Of a stretch of DNA of 64,000 nucleotides, positions 18,730 through 27,620 are shown one piece after another (positions within the stretch are counted from its first letter, which is position 1; every line of letters starts with the position of its first letter). Origin of the DNA: Arthrobacter sp. ES3-54. GTDB lineage: Bacteria; Actinomycetota; Actinomycetes; Actinomycetales; Micrococcaceae. Below the pieces are notes generated by a model. It worked only from the letters and a program-made list of their open reading frames with translations, searched no databases and was not told the origin of the DNA. The stretch lies in assembly GCF_029504395.1 (NCBI RefSeq), contig NZ_JAQFIF010000004.1, positions 405,955-469,954 of the forward strand, in the 5' to 3' direction. The position numbers were made by a program, and so were the translations under genes.

Positions 18730-18915
18730 ATGGCAATGCAGGTGCACCACGTAGCCCAGTTCGATCGCGACGTTGCCGAAGAGGTGACCAAATGGCTGAA
18801 ATACCTCAAGGGCCAAGTGACTAGCGTCCAGTTCCTCACCACCACCGTGCCGGATCCCAAGGCCGCTGACAAATGGCGGGTTCAGTACGAGGCCTACATC
18901 ACCTACCAGCAGTAA
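18730..18915 (+). CDS. Small conserved-looking protein, 61 residues
   Basis: The short frame starts MAMQVHHVAQFDRD and ends YITYQQ. It has a near-perfect ribosome-binding site (GGAGGACG) six to eight bases before the ATG and no cysteine or membrane segment; it looks like a small soluble alpha/beta protein with an amphipathic helix (EEVTKWLKYLKG). It stands alone between the degV-like gene and the convergent repeat protein. I do not know its function. Confidence 0.75.
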   Translation: MAMQVHHVAQFDRDVAEEVTKWLKYLKGQVTSVQFLTTTVPDPKAADKWRVQYEAYITYQQ

Positions 18916-18935
18916 TTCCGGACTGAAGCTGCGCC

Positions 18936-19775
18936 TTACGAGCTAGGCGCGGTTGTGAGGCCAAGCGTCGTTTGCAGCGTAGCCGGCGCGGTCGCGGGCG
19001 CGGTTGTCGGCCCGAGGGCTGGCTCGGTTGTTGGCGCGGGCGGTGAAGCGGTGGTTGGCTCGGTTATTGGCGCGAGGGTTGGCGCAGTGGTTGGAGCGGT
19101 GGTTGGCTCGGTTGCCGGCGCGGGCGGTGGAGCGGTGGTTGGCTCGGAGCCCGGCGCTGTGGTCGGCCCGGGGGCTGGCGCAATCGTCGGCGCGGCCGAC
19201 GGCGCGGGAGCCGGCGGGTTAGCTGGCACGCCCGTCGGCGCGGGGGCCGGCGCCGTAGTTGGCTCGGGGGCTGGCGAGGTAGTTGGCTCGGGGGCCGGTG
19301 CGGTTGTCGGCTCGGGGGCTGGCGAGGTAGTGGGCTCGGGGGCCGGTGCGGTTGTCGGCGCGGGGGCCGGCTGATTCGGCTTGATGGTGTAACTGGGCTG
19401 CGGGCTCGAGCCGTTGACCCAAAGGGCTGCTTTTACTCTGTGGGCAGCGCCGGGCTCCAGCCACCAGAACACCTGGACGTTGCAGTGGTATACAACCGTG
19501 AAATTACCGACTGCGCCACTGGGTGGAACCGAGTGAATCGACGTGGCGGCCGTCTGGGTGGTCCAGATGAAATTTTGGTCGGCCCTCATTCCTGCGGTGC
19601 CATCAACCGTCACATGCGCTATGCCGTAGAGACCGTGCTGCGGGCAGAAGCTGCCGTCAACGGATATGTTGACGATCTGGGTTGAGGTAGCTTGCGTTGT
19701 GTCTGCCATAGCAGGCGGGGGCAACATAGTGCCGCCAAGAGCCACGACTACCGCAGGCCCAAACAACCACTTCAT
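18936..19775 (-). CDS. Secreted protein with Pro/Ala/Thr-rich repeat tail
   Basis: The 279-residue product has a signal peptide (MKWLFGPAVVVALGGTMLPPPAMA) and a folded domain of about 110 residues. That domain contains two cysteines (FCPQHG, VYHCNVQVFW) and reads like a beta-sandwich. It is followed by about 150 residues of low-complexity repeats based on PAPEPTT. Such tails usually span or decorate the cell wall and may be O-mannosylated in actinobacteria. There is no sorting signal or C-terminal membrane helix, so it is probably released or loosely wall-bound. The gene converges on the 61-residue protein gene, with 20 bp between stops. Function unknown. Confidence 0.8.
   Translation of the reverse strand: MKWLFGPAVVVALGGTMLPPPAMADTTQATSTQIVNISVDGSFCPQHGLYGIAHVTVDGTAGMRADQNFIWTTQTAATSIHSVPPSGAVGNFTVVYHCNVQVFWWLEPGAAHRVKAALWVNGSSPQPSYTIKPNQPAPAPTTAPAPEPTTSPAPEPTTAPAPEPTTSPAPEPTTAPAPAPTGVPANPPAPAPSAAPTIAPAPGPTTAPGSEPTTAPPPAPATEPTTAPTTAPTLAPITEPTTASPPAPTTEPALGPTTAPATAPATLQTTLGLTTAPSS
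18960..19374. repeat. Coding tandem repeats in the secreted protein gene
   Basis: Degenerate units of 12-24 bp built on GGCTCGGGGGCTGGCG-like sequence encode the PAPEPTT/APAP repeats. The best-preserved 24-bp units lie at about 19256-19374. The pattern suggests slippage-prone length variation. Confidence 0.8.
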
Positions 19776-20000
19776 TGCACACCAGCTTTCGACGCCTGAT
19801 GGTCACATCCAGGCGATCAGGGTTGCCCCCAGCCGGCAAAGTTTTCTCGATTGGATGCAGACGTTACCACCGGGTCCGGGTGGGCACCACCGTAGGGAAT
19901 ACTTGCCCGGTGCCGCGAAATTACGCGTATCACTCGGGTATTTCCACATACGTCTGGTGCCGGATGTCGGCGTCGGTGAGGGTTGCCTAGAGTCGCTTCC

Positions 20001-21056
20001 ATGTCACGCCGAAACCCGGGAGCTGAATCCGCCACCGGAGTCCGGGTTGCCCGTGAACGCCTGGCGTCGATGCTGAAAGATGCCGGAGGTGAATCCGTGG
20101 CCACGGATGCCCCCGACGCCAGGAATGCCGGGGACGCCGGTGAGTCACCGTCCGGCCGGGGCGCCGGAGATTCGCCGCAGGCCTGGAGTCCGGGGATGCA
20201 GCTGGGCGCGGACCGGGCAGCGGATCTGTCCCTGGGGCTGTTGGGTTTGCCGGCGTCTGGCGTCACCGCCCCGTCCCCGGCGGCCGCGGCGGTCGGTGGT
20301 GTCGGCCGGCGCAGCGCCGGCGGCGCCGGAACGCATGCCGTGCAGCCCCCCGGGCGCGGGGACGAAGCAAGGGTGCCGCTCTCCGCGTGGTTGCGGGCCA
20401 GGACCGGTGTGCGGGCGGCTGTTCTGCTGGGCGTCCTCGCCGCGGTGTTGGGCGGCTGCTTCTGGTGGCAGGCCGGCACCGGCGGCGCGCAAGTGGTCGC
20501 GTTCAGCGAGTCCGCCCCGGCCGTGGAGGAAGCACCCGGTCCGGCAGCCGGCGAGACCATCGCGCCGCCGGGAGAAGATGCCAGCACGGGGCCGGAAAGC
20601 ATCGAGGTCCATGTTGCCGGCGCCGTACTCAGACCGGGGGTGGTTCAGTTGCCTTCGGGCAGCCGGCTTTACGAAGCGATCCTGGCGGCGGGCGGCGCCA
20701 CGGACAAAGCGGATCCGGACCGGCTCAACCTGGCGGCGGTGGTGGAGGACGGCCAGAAGGTCCTGGTGCCCATCCGCGGCGAACCTGACCAGGCCGATGT
20801 GCCCACAGGAGGCTCACCTGCGTCCGGTTCCACCACGGGCGGCACGGGGCCCGGCAGCGGTGGCGGAAAGATCAACCTCAACACCGCCAGCCTCGAGGAA
20901 CTGGGGACTCTCCCGCGCGTCGGTCCGGTCTTGGCGCAGCGCATCGTGGACTGGCGTCAACAGCACGGGCGCTTCAAGTCCGTGCAGGAGCTCGACGCAG
21001 TTGGCGGGATCGGTCCGAAGTTGCTCGAAGCCCTGCTGCCGCTAGTGGGCATCTGA
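20001..21056 (+). CDS. comEA: Competence protein ComEA, DNA receptor at the membrane
   Basis: ComEA holds incoming DNA outside the membrane and passes it to ComEC. The 351-residue protein has a long, low-complexity N-terminal cytoplasmic part (about 1-125), one membrane helix (TGVRAAVLLGVLAAVLGGCF, about 134-153), an SLBB domain (IEVHVAGAVLRPGVVQLPSG) and a C-terminal double helix-hairpin-helix DNA-binding domain (INLNTASLEELGTLPRVGP and VGGIGPKLLEALLPLVGI). The ATG at 20001 begins MSRRNPGAES. The stop is one base from the comEC ATG, so the two are co-translated. The long N-terminal extension is unusual compared with firmicute ComEA but common in this group. Confidence 0.93.
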   Translation: MSRRNPGAESATGVRVARERLASMLKDAGGESVATDAPDARNAGDAGESPSGRGAGDSPQAWSPGMQLGADRAADLSLGLLGLPASGVTAPSPAAAAVGGVGRRSAGGAGTHAVQPPGRGDEARVPLSAWLRARTGVRAAVLLGVLAAVLGGCFWWQAGTGGAQVVAFSESAPAVEEAPGPAAGETIAPPGEDASTGPESIEVHVAGAVLRPGVVQLPSGSRLYEAILAAGGATDKADPDRLNLAAVVEDGQKVLVPIRGEPDQADVPTGGSPASGSTTGGTGPGSGGGKINLNTASLEELGTLPRVGPVLAQRIVDWRQQHGRFKSVQELDAVGGIGPKLLEALLPLVGI

Positions 21057-21057
21057 G

Positions 21058-23307
21058 ATGGCACGGCGGGTCGCCGTCGTGCGGCAGCAGGACGTGGCAC
21101 GGGACGCTGACGTGGCACGCCGTGGCGTGGGGCAGCCCAGCCTGCGGGGTCCTGCGGCAGCCCTGCGGAGCCGCTGGCAGCGCTACGTCGAGTCGGCCGT
21201 CCAGTCCCCGCCGCGCGCGGAACGCGAGGCGCTGGTGTGCACCGGTCGGGTCCGTGGATCGGGCGTTGCCACGGCGGAGGCCCACGGTCCGCAGCCCGGT
21301 GGCAGACCGCCTGCGGGCCAGCGTGTGAAGCGGCTCCCGGATTTCCGGGGGCGCCTTGGGCGGCTTAGGCGGTTCCCTCCCGGGCACTTCACCGGCCGCA
21401 TGCTGTCCCGGCCCGCGCGTGACACCTCCTTGGGTCGACGCTCAACGGAACGGACCAGGCGGACGGACCTTCGGCTGGGATTGCCTGCCCTCCTTGTCTG
21501 GGGGACCGCTGTGGCCGGAAACTGGTTGTCCCCTGCAGGGCTGGCGGGTCTGTGCGCGGCACTTGCGGCAGCCGCCGGAATCCTGCTTTACATGGCTGGC
21601 CGCGGAAACGCCGGCCGGGTTGGGTTCGGTCGCGGCACAGTCCGGAGCGCCAAAGTTCGGAAAGCAAGGGTTCGGAAAGCAAGGGTTCGGGGCGCCAAGA
21701 CTGTGCGGGAAGCCGCCGGGCACGGCCCCCGTCCTGGGCCGGCGGCAGCACGCAGCCTTCGCGCCACTGTGGCTGTGGCGCTGTTGCTGTCCCTCGCGGC
21801 GGGCGCACATGCCGCCGTTGACGCGTCCCGGCGGCATGACGGCGCCATCGCTGATGCAGTGGCCGCCCGCGCGGCTGTCGTCGCGGAACTGGAAATTGCG
21901 GGCGCCCCGCGGCGACTCAGGATTCCTGGATCCGGCGGGCTGGCGGACCGCTGGGCAGTCCCCGTGAAGCTGAAGACGATGACCCTGGGCGGCCACAAAG
22001 TTGCCGGAGAGGCCCGGCTAGTCGTCATGGGTGGAGCGGCATGGGAACACGCAGTTCCGGGCCAGCGCCTGCGCGCCACGGGCAAGCTCCGACCGGCCGA
22101 ACCCGGCGAGCCGGAGGCGGGACTCCTTTCGGCCTCGTCCGCTCCAACGGCGCTGCAGGGACCGGGGCCGTGGCAGCAGGGTCCCGGTGGGTTGCGCCGT
22201 GCCTTCACCGCCGCGTCGGCACGGGCCGGGGGCGATGCCTCCGGGCTGCTGCCCGGCATGGTCACCGGCGACACCAGCGCCCTGGATCCGGAATTGGAAG
22301 CTGCCATGAAGACGGTGGGGATGACGCACCTGACCGCCGTCAGCGGCGCGAACTGCAGCCTGATCCTGGGGACCCTGCTGCTCATCGCCCGCTCGCTGCG
22401 CCTTCCGCGCACGGCGGCCGCCGCGGCCAGTCTCGCGGGGCTAGCGCTGTTCGTCGTCATGGTGGGACCGGATCCCAGTGTGCTGCGGGCCGCGCTCATG
22501 GGCAGCATCGGCCTCGCGTCAGTAGCTTTTGGGCGGGCGGGGCGCGGACTCAGCCTGCTGTGCGTTGCCGTCATCGGCCTGCTGTTGGCACAGCCGGTTC
22601 TGGCCACCAGCTTCGGATTCCTGCTCTCGGTGCTGGCCACTCTGGGAATTGTGGTCGCCGGACGTCGCATCATGGACTGGGTGCCAGCCGCAGTGCCGCG
22701 CTGGGCCGCGGCGGGCGTCGCCGTCCCCTTGTCCGCCCAGCTGTTCTGCGCTCCGGCGATCGTGCTGTTGCAACCGCAGTTCGGTGCGTACGCACTGCCC
22801 GCAAACGTGGCCGCTGCGGGGTTCGTGGCGCCAGTGACACTCCTCGGCACGGCCGCTGTGGCGCTCCTGCCCGCCGTCTCTGCCGCAGGGGAGCTCTTAG
22901 TGGTCGTTGCTGCCTTCTTCGCGGGCGCTGTGGCGGGGATCGCCCGCTTCTTCGCGGCGCTCCCGGGCGCCGCATTGCCATGGCCGGAAGGGGCGTTCGG
23001 CGCAGCCACCATGGGCATCTTTTCCGCGACTGTGCTGGCAGCGGCGTGGGTGGCCCTGCACCCTGCCGCGGTTGTCCGGGCCGTCCTGGCGGCACACGCC
23101 CGGGTGGTTGCCGTCCTCGAAGGAGGGTCGCGTGAGGCGGCACGGTCGGCCGCCCGGCAGGCCGTCAGGCGCGGCTTGGAGCACCGGTCCGGGCGTGGGA
23201 CGCTTAGAGTCCGCAAACCAACTTCCGGGAGGAATCACGAGTGGCTGCTGCCCAGACCCAACGGCCCAGGACCTCGGCGTCGAACACCGCCACCTGGCGC
23301 GACGTGA
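21058..23307 (+). CDS. comEC: ComEC/Rec2 DNA channel without metallo-beta-lactamase domain
   Basis: ComEC forms the membrane channel for single-stranded DNA during uptake. This 749-residue version has an N-terminal membrane segment pair (about 140-180), an OB-like domain (about 250-350) and the competence TM core with the signature TGDTSALDP...MTHLTAVSGANCSLI. After the last helix it ends in about 70 basic residues. The C-terminal metallo-beta-lactamase domain present in many ComEC proteins is missing, so strand degradation, if any, must be done elsewhere. The first 120 residues are basic and low-complexity, including a duplicated 15-bp unit near 21655-21690 (RKARV repeats). Its end overlaps holA by 67 bp. 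Confidence 0.9.
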   Translation: MARRVAVVRQQDVARDADVARRGVGQPSLRGPAAALRSRWQRYVESAVQSPPRAEREALVCTGRVRGSGVATAEAHGPQPGGRPPAGQRVKRLPDFRGRLGRLRRFPPGHFTGRMLSRPARDTSLGRRSTERTRRTDLRLGLPALLVWGTAVAGNWLSPAGLAGLCAALAAAAGILLYMAGRGNAGRVGFGRGTVRSAKVRKARVRKARVRGAKTVREAAGHGPRPGPAAARSLRATVAVALLLSLAAGAHAAVDASRRHDGAIADAVAARAAVVAELEIAGAPRRLRIPGSGGLADRWAVPVKLKTMTLGGHKVAGEARLVVMGGAAWEHAVPGQRLRATGKLRPAEPGEPEAGLLSASSAPTALQGPGPWQQGPGGLRRAFTAASARAGGDASGLLPGMVTGDTSALDPELEAAMKTVGMTHLTAVSGANCSLILGTLLLIARSLRLPRTAAAAASLAGLALFVVMVGPDPSVLRAALMGSIGLASVAFGRAGRGLSLLCVAVIGLLLAQPVLATSFGFLLSVLATLGIVVAGRRIMDWVPAAVPRWAAAGVAVPLSAQLFCAPAIVLLQPQFGAYALPANVAAAGFVAPVTLLGTAAVALLPAVSAAGELLVVVAAFFAGAVAGIARFFAALPGAALPWPEGAFGAATMGIFSATVLAAAWVALHPAAVVRAVLAAHARVVAVLEGGSREAARSAARQAVRRGLEHRSGRGTLRVRKPTSGRNHEWLLPRPNGPGPRRRTPPPGAT

Positions 23308-24257
23308 CACCGGCTGCCGTAGTTTTGGTCGGCGGCCCGGAAGACTATTTGGGTTCGCGTGCAATGGACCGTATCCGCGGGCAGGTCCGCGAGGCGGCGC
23401 CTGACGTCGAAATTACCCGGCTCAACGCCGGCAGCTACGCGGCCGGGTCGCTAGCCATGAACGTCAGCCCTTCACTTTTCGGCGAACGGAAGCTCATCGA
23501 GGTCGAGGGGCTCGAGGCGATGAACGATGCCTTCCTCGCCGATGCCCTGAAGTATGTGGCGCAGCCGGAACCGGACGCCGTCCTGGTGCTCCGGCACGGC
23601 GGGGGAGTCCGCGGCAAAAAGCTGCTGGACGCCATCAAAGCCGCGGGCTGGCCCGTTGTCGACTGCCAGCCGCTCAAGAAAGACGCCGAGAAGATCGCCT
23701 TCGTCACGTCCGAGTTCAAGACGGCGTCCCGTCGTATCGACCCCGACGCCGTGCACGCCCTCGTCAATGCGGTCGGTGCGCAGCTCGCGGAACTCGCCGC
23801 CGCCTGCAGCCAGCTGATCGCTGACGCCACCACCGGCGTGGACGCCGCCATGGTGGACAAGTACTACGGAGGCCGGGTCGAGGCCTCGGCTTTCAAGGTC
23901 GCCGACGCCGCGATGGCGGGCAACGGCCCGCTGGCCCTCTCCACACTCCGCCACGCCCTGGCCACCGGCGCGGACCCGGTACCGATCGTGGCGGCGCTGG
24001 CATCCAAGCTGCGTTCCCTGGCCAAAGTGGCCGGCGCGCAGGGGTCGTCCTCGCAGATCGCCAAGCAGCTGGGAATGCAGCCCTGGCTCGTCGAACAGGC
24101 CCAGCGGGAAGTTCGGCGCTGGACGCCCGAGGGGCTGGTCCGCTCCATCCAGGTCACGGCCGAGGCCGACGCCCAGGTCAAGGGGCTCTCCCGCGATCCC
24201 GTCTATGCCGTTGAACATGCGGTCACGGTGATTGCCACCTCGGTTCGCAGGTCCTGA
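23241..24257 (+). CDS. holA: DNA polymerase III delta subunit (clamp loader)
   Basis: HolA opens the beta clamp as part of the clamp loader. The 338 residues show the delta-family layout: an AAA-like fold starting AAVVLVGGPEDYLGSRA, the beta-clamp contact region near SPSLFGERKLIEVEGLE, and the C-terminal collar domain (KQLGMQPWLVEQAQREVRRW). The GTG at 23241 follows GGGAGGAAT and is the usual start for this gene. The gene lies downstream of comEC and convergent with rpsT, the standard actinobacterial arrangement. Confidence 0.95.
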   Translation: MAAAQTQRPRTSASNTATWRDVTPAAVVLVGGPEDYLGSRAMDRIRGQVREAAPDVEITRLNAGSYAAGSLAMNVSPSLFGERKLIEVEGLEAMNDAFLADALKYVAQPEPDAVLVLRHGGGVRGKKLLDAIKAAGWPVVDCQPLKKDAEKIAFVTSEFKTASRRIDPDAVHALVNAVGAQLAELAAACSQLIADATTGVDAAMVDKYYGGRVEASAFKVADAAMAGNGPLALSTLRHALATGADPVPIVAALASKLRSLAKVAGAQGSSSQIAKQLGMQPWLVEQAQREVRRWTPEGLVRSIQVTAEADAQVKGLSRDPVYAVEHAVTVIATSVRRS

Positions 24258-24354
24258 CACAAGGGTTCGGGCCCACCCGCCCGCGTGTCGGGGCAGCTCC
24301 GGCCGCGGCCACCTGGCGTAACGGTATGCGGACGCAACTTGCGGCTTAACTGGA

Positions 24355-24385
24355 TGTGGCCGGCACCCATGGGGTGCCGGCCACA
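24355..24385. terminator. Bidirectional terminator between holA and rpsT
   Basis: A perfect 14-bp stem (24355-24368 with 24372-24385) with the 3-base loop ATG lies 27 bp after the rpsT stop. It can serve both convergent genes. Confidence 0.8.
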
Positions 24386-24412
24386 ATCATCAGTTCAAGT
24401 GAACTGGAAACC

Positions 24413-24673
24413 TTAGAGTGCGTTGACCTTCTTGGAGATCGCGGACTTGCGGTTTGCAGCGTTGTTCTTGTGAAGAACACCCTTGCTGACAGCCTTGTCC
24501 AGCTTGCGGCCGGCTGCAACCAGTGCGGCAGCGGCAGCATCCTTGTCGGTGGACTCAACGGCGGTGTTGACGGCGCGGATGGCCGTCTTCAGCTCGGACT
24601 TGACTGCGTTGTTGCGCAGGCGAGCCTTCTCGTTGGTCAGGATGCGCTTCTTCTGGGACTTGATATTAGCCAC
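24413..24673 (-). CDS. rpsT: 30S ribosomal protein S20
   Basis: S20 binds 16S rRNA early in small-subunit assembly. The 86-residue basic, all-helical protein starts [20 protein letters not shown] and contains the conserved [11 protein letters not shown] segment. Length and sequence are typical. It is monocistronic, convergent with holA, and uses the ATG at 24673 with AAAGAGAG upstream. The roughly 200 bp upstream (24674-24873) hold only its promoter region and no other gene. Confidence 0.99.
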   Translation of the reverse strand: MANIKSQKKRILTNEKARLRNNAVKSELKTAIRAVNTAVESTDKDAAAAALVAAGRKLDKAVSKGVLHKNNAANRKSAISKKVNAL

Positions 24674-24873
24674 GTGTGAACTCTCTTTTTCAATGCGGAA
24701 AATGGTCTAGAGGGCTTTCAGATTGGCCATTGACTGAGCGGCGTGGGGATACCTATGGCGACCAACCATCTGTGGCCGTCGACCTGCACGGACACACAGC
24801 TGTAAATAATAGCAGAGATGAACGTGCAGGCACGAGTGCGGGTTGTGATCCGCCGCCCCTGGCGCCTGGCGGG

Positions 24874-25491
24874 TTAGCTCCAGCCGCGGCGCTCCCGCAG
24901 GGCCGCTGCGATGAGGTTGAAGCGGCCGACGTCCAGGATCGCTCCCTCGCGCCGGATGTCCTTGGCGTTGATCTGCAGAACCCGGTCCAGCTTCGCTTCG
25001 CTGGGCCGCCACTGGCGGTCCCACGGGCCCGTGCCGATGTCCACGTAGTCATCCGACCGGCGGGAGTCGCCGTCGTGGTCCTTGCTCGTCAGCATCAGGC
25101 CCAGCAGATACCGGCCGCTGGTGCCCACCAGCAGCACCGGGCGGTCCTTGCCCTGGGAAAAGTCCTCTTCATAGGGCACCCAGGTCCACACGATTTCGCC
25201 GGGCTCGGGCAGACCGTTGGGTGCGGGGGCGTAGCGGACGGCCGCCCGCCCCAGGAAGTCGCCGGGATACGTCCCGGTCAGCCCGGCGGCCGGGGCGCCG
25301 CCCGCGGCGCGGGTCGGGGCGCTGGGCCGTGTCTGGCCCGGCCGCCGCTTCGCTGCAGGTTTCGCTGCAGGTTTCCGGGCAGGTTTTGCCGCCGGTCCGC
25401 GGGTGGTGCCCGGTGGGGAGCCGCCGAGTTTGTCCAGGTAGCGGAGTGCGTCGCGGACCGCGTTGCCGATCGATCGTAAGTTCCAAGCCAT
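24874..25491 (-). CDS. PemK/MazF-like protein with a basic linker
   Basis: The C-terminal 110 or so residues (PEPGEIVWTWVPYEEDFSQGKDRPVLLVG onward) match the PemK/MazF fold, whose classical members are mRNA endonucleases. The N-terminal 95 residues are different: a short helix (MAWNLRSIGNAVRDALRYLDKL) and a Lys/Ala/Pro-rich linker. The conserved RP of the MazF core (KDRPVLLVG) is present. No antitoxin-sized gene lies next to it; the neighbours are rpsT and the divergent lepA. Many actinobacteria keep such a solitary gene beside lepA, so a housekeeping RNA role is as likely as a toxin. The ATG at 25491 is the first start giving a plausible N-terminus. Confidence 0.8.
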   Translation of the reverse strand: MAWNLRSIGNAVRDALRYLDKLGGSPPGTTRGPAAKPARKPAAKPAAKRRPGQTRPSAPTRAAGGAPAAGLTGTYPGDFLGRAAVRYAPAPNGLPEPGEIVWTWVPYEEDFSQGKDRPVLLVGTSGRYLLGLMLTSKDHDGDSRRSDDYVDIGTGPWDRQWRPSEAKLDRVLQINAKDIRREGAILDVGRFNLIAAALRERRGWS

Positions 25492-25721
25492 GGGGAAACC
25501 ATACCGGCCTCCCCCAGCGGGGGAGAGGGGAGCAGGCAGAGTTGCGCGGAGAATCCACGGGACTGACAAGAGCCCGCAACGCAATGCAGGGATGCACTGC
25601 CACCGGCCCGGACGTGGGAGACTATAGGAACGACAATTGCGCCACGTCGCAGGATGGAAAACCAGCCATCCGCGCCGACCCGTGGACAAGCCAACCTTAA
25701 TGCCAACAGTAAGGACCCTGC

Positions 25722-27575
25722 GTGTCTCCCATGGCCCGCACCGCCCCGGTGCCCGCCGCAACAGATCCGGCCATCATCCGGAACTTCTGCATCATTGCGC
25801 ACATTGACCACGGCAAATCCACACTGGCCGACCGGATGCTTCAATTCACCGGCGTCGTCCAGTCCCGTGACATGAAGGCCCAGTACCTGGACCGCATGGA
25901 CATTGAGCGCGAACGCGGCATCACCATTAAATCCCAGGCCGTCCGCATGCCCTGGGAACTCGACGGCACCAGCTACGCGCTGAACATGATCGACACCCCC
26001 GGGCACGTTGACTTCACGTATGAGGTCTCCCGCTCGCTCGCGGCTTGCGAAGGTGCGATCCTGCTGGTCGACGCGGCCCAGGGCATCGAGGCCCAGACCC
26101 TCGCCAACCTCTACCTGGCGATGGAAAACAACCTCACGATCATCCCGGTCCTGAACAAGATCGACCTTCCGGCAGCCCAGCCGGAGAAGTACGCGGCGGA
26201 ACTTGCCAACTTGATCGGCGGCGACCCCGACGACGTGCTCCGCGTCTCCGGCAAGACGGGCATGGGCGTCGAGGTCCTGCTGGACAAGATCGTCCGCGAC
26301 CTGCCGGCCCCCGTGGGCGACCCCAACGCCCCGGCCCGCGCCATGATCTTCGACTCGGTCTACGACACGTACCGCGGTGTGGTCACCTACGTCCGCGTGG
26401 TCGACGGCATGCTGCACCCCCGCGAACGCATCCAGATGATGTCCACCCGCGCCACGCATGAGCTCCTCGAGATCGGTGTCAGCTCCCCTGAGCCCACCCC
26501 CTCCAAGGGCCTCGGCGTCGGCGAAGTCGGCTACCTCATCACCGGCGTGAAGGACGTCCGCCTGTCCAAGGTGGGCGACACCGTCACCAACCTTGCCAAG
26601 CCGGCCACCGAATCCCTCCCCGGCTATGCGGACGCCAAGCCTATGGTGTTCTCCGGCCTGTACCCGCTGGACGGCACCGACTATCCGGTGCTCCGCGATG
26701 CGCTCGAGAAGCTGATGCTCAACGATGCCGCGCTGGTGTACGAGCCCGAGACGTCCGCCGCGCTGGGATTCGGCTTCCGGGTGGGCTTCCTGGGCCTGCT
26801 GCACCTGGAAATCACCCGCGAGCGGCTCGAACGCGAGTACAACCTGGACCTGATCTCCACCGCCCCCAACGTGGAATACGAGGTGACGCTGGAGGACAAG
26901 AGAATCGTCCACGTCACGAACCCCAGCGAGTACCCCACCGGCAAAATCGCTGAAGTCCGCGAGCCGATGGTGTCCGCCACCATCCTTGCGCCGAACGAGT
27001 TTGTCGGCGCCATCATGGAGCTCTGCCAGAGCCGGCGCGGCGTCATGGGCGGCATGGACTACCTCTCCGAGGACCGGGTGGAAATCCGTTACCGCCTGCC
27101 GCTGGCCGAAATCGTCTTCGACTTCTTCGACATCCTCAAGTCCAAGACCCGCGGCTACGGCTCGCTGGACTGGAAGGCCGACGGCGAGCAGGTGGCCGAC
27201 CTCGTCAAGGTGGACATCATGCTCCAAGGCGAGCAGGTTGACGCCTTCTCCGCCATCACGCACCGGGACAAGGCCTACGCCTACGGCGTCATGATGACCG
27301 GCAAGCTGCGCGAACTCATTCCGCGCCAGCAGTTCGAGGTGCCCATCCAGGCCGCCATCGGCTCCAGGATCATCGCCCGCGAAAGCATCCGCGCCATCCG
27401 CAAGGACGTCCTTGCTAAGTGCTACGGCGGTGACATCACCCGAAAGCGCAAACTGCTCGAAAAGCAGAAGGAAGGCAAGAAGCGCATGAAGATGGTGGGC
27501 CGCGTCGAAGTGCCGCAGGAAGCCTTTATCGCCGCGCTCACGACGGACGAGTCCAAGGACAAGGCCAAGAAGTAG
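25722..27575 (+). CDS. lepA: Elongation factor 4 (LepA), ribosomal back-translocase
   Basis: LepA is a ribosome-bound GTPase that remodels stalled or mis-translocated ribosomes and supports initiation. The 617 residues include G1 [10 protein letters not shown]3 DTPGH, G4 NKID, domain II and the LepA-specific C-terminal domain ending in [21 protein letters not shown]. The GTG at 25722 gives [10 protein letters not shown], the usual N-terminus in this genus; an ATG three codons later is an alternative. A TATAGG box near 25623 may be its -10. hemW follows 45 bp downstream. Confidence 0.97.
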   Translation: MSPMARTAPVPAATDPAIIRNFCIIAHIDHGKSTLADRMLQFTGVVQSRDMKAQYLDRMDIERERGITIKSQAVRMPWELDGTSYALNMIDTPGHVDFTYEVSRSLAACEGAILLVDAAQGIEAQTLANLYLAMENNLTIIPVLNKIDLPAAQPEKYAAELANLIGGDPDDVLRVSGKTGMGVEVLLDKIVRDLPAPVGDPNAPARAMIFDSVYDTYRGVVTYVRVVDGMLHPRERIQMMSTRATHELLEIGVSSPEPTPSKGLGVGEVGYLITGVKDVRLSKVGDTVTNLAKPATESLPGYADAKPMVFSGLYPLDGTDYPVLRDALEKLMLNDAALVYEPETSAALGFGFRVGFLGLLHLEITRERLEREYNLDLISTAPNVEYEVTLEDKRIVHVTNPSEYPTGKIAEVREPMVSATILAPNEFVGAIMELCQSRRGVMGGMDYLSEDRVEIRYRLPLAEIVFDFFDILKSKTRGYGSLDWKADGEQVADLVKVDIMLQGEQVDAFSAITHRDKAYAYGVMMTGKLRELIPRQQFEVPIQAAIGSRIIARESIRAIRKDVLAKCYGGDITRKRKLLEKQKEGKKRMKMVGRVEVPQEAFIAALTTDESKDKAKK

Positions 27576-27620
27576 CGGTGCTGGTAATGACTGTTGCTGC
27601 AGTATCGGCAGGCCGGGCCC

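Noticed and set aside
18960..19374. CRISPR array
   Set aside because: The repeats are in frame, encode PAPEPTT units of a secreted protein, and have no unique spacers of constant length.
24874..25721. Complete toxin-antitoxin operon
   Set aside because: Only a PemK-like frame is present; no antitoxin-sized ORF with a ribosome-binding site lies next to it.
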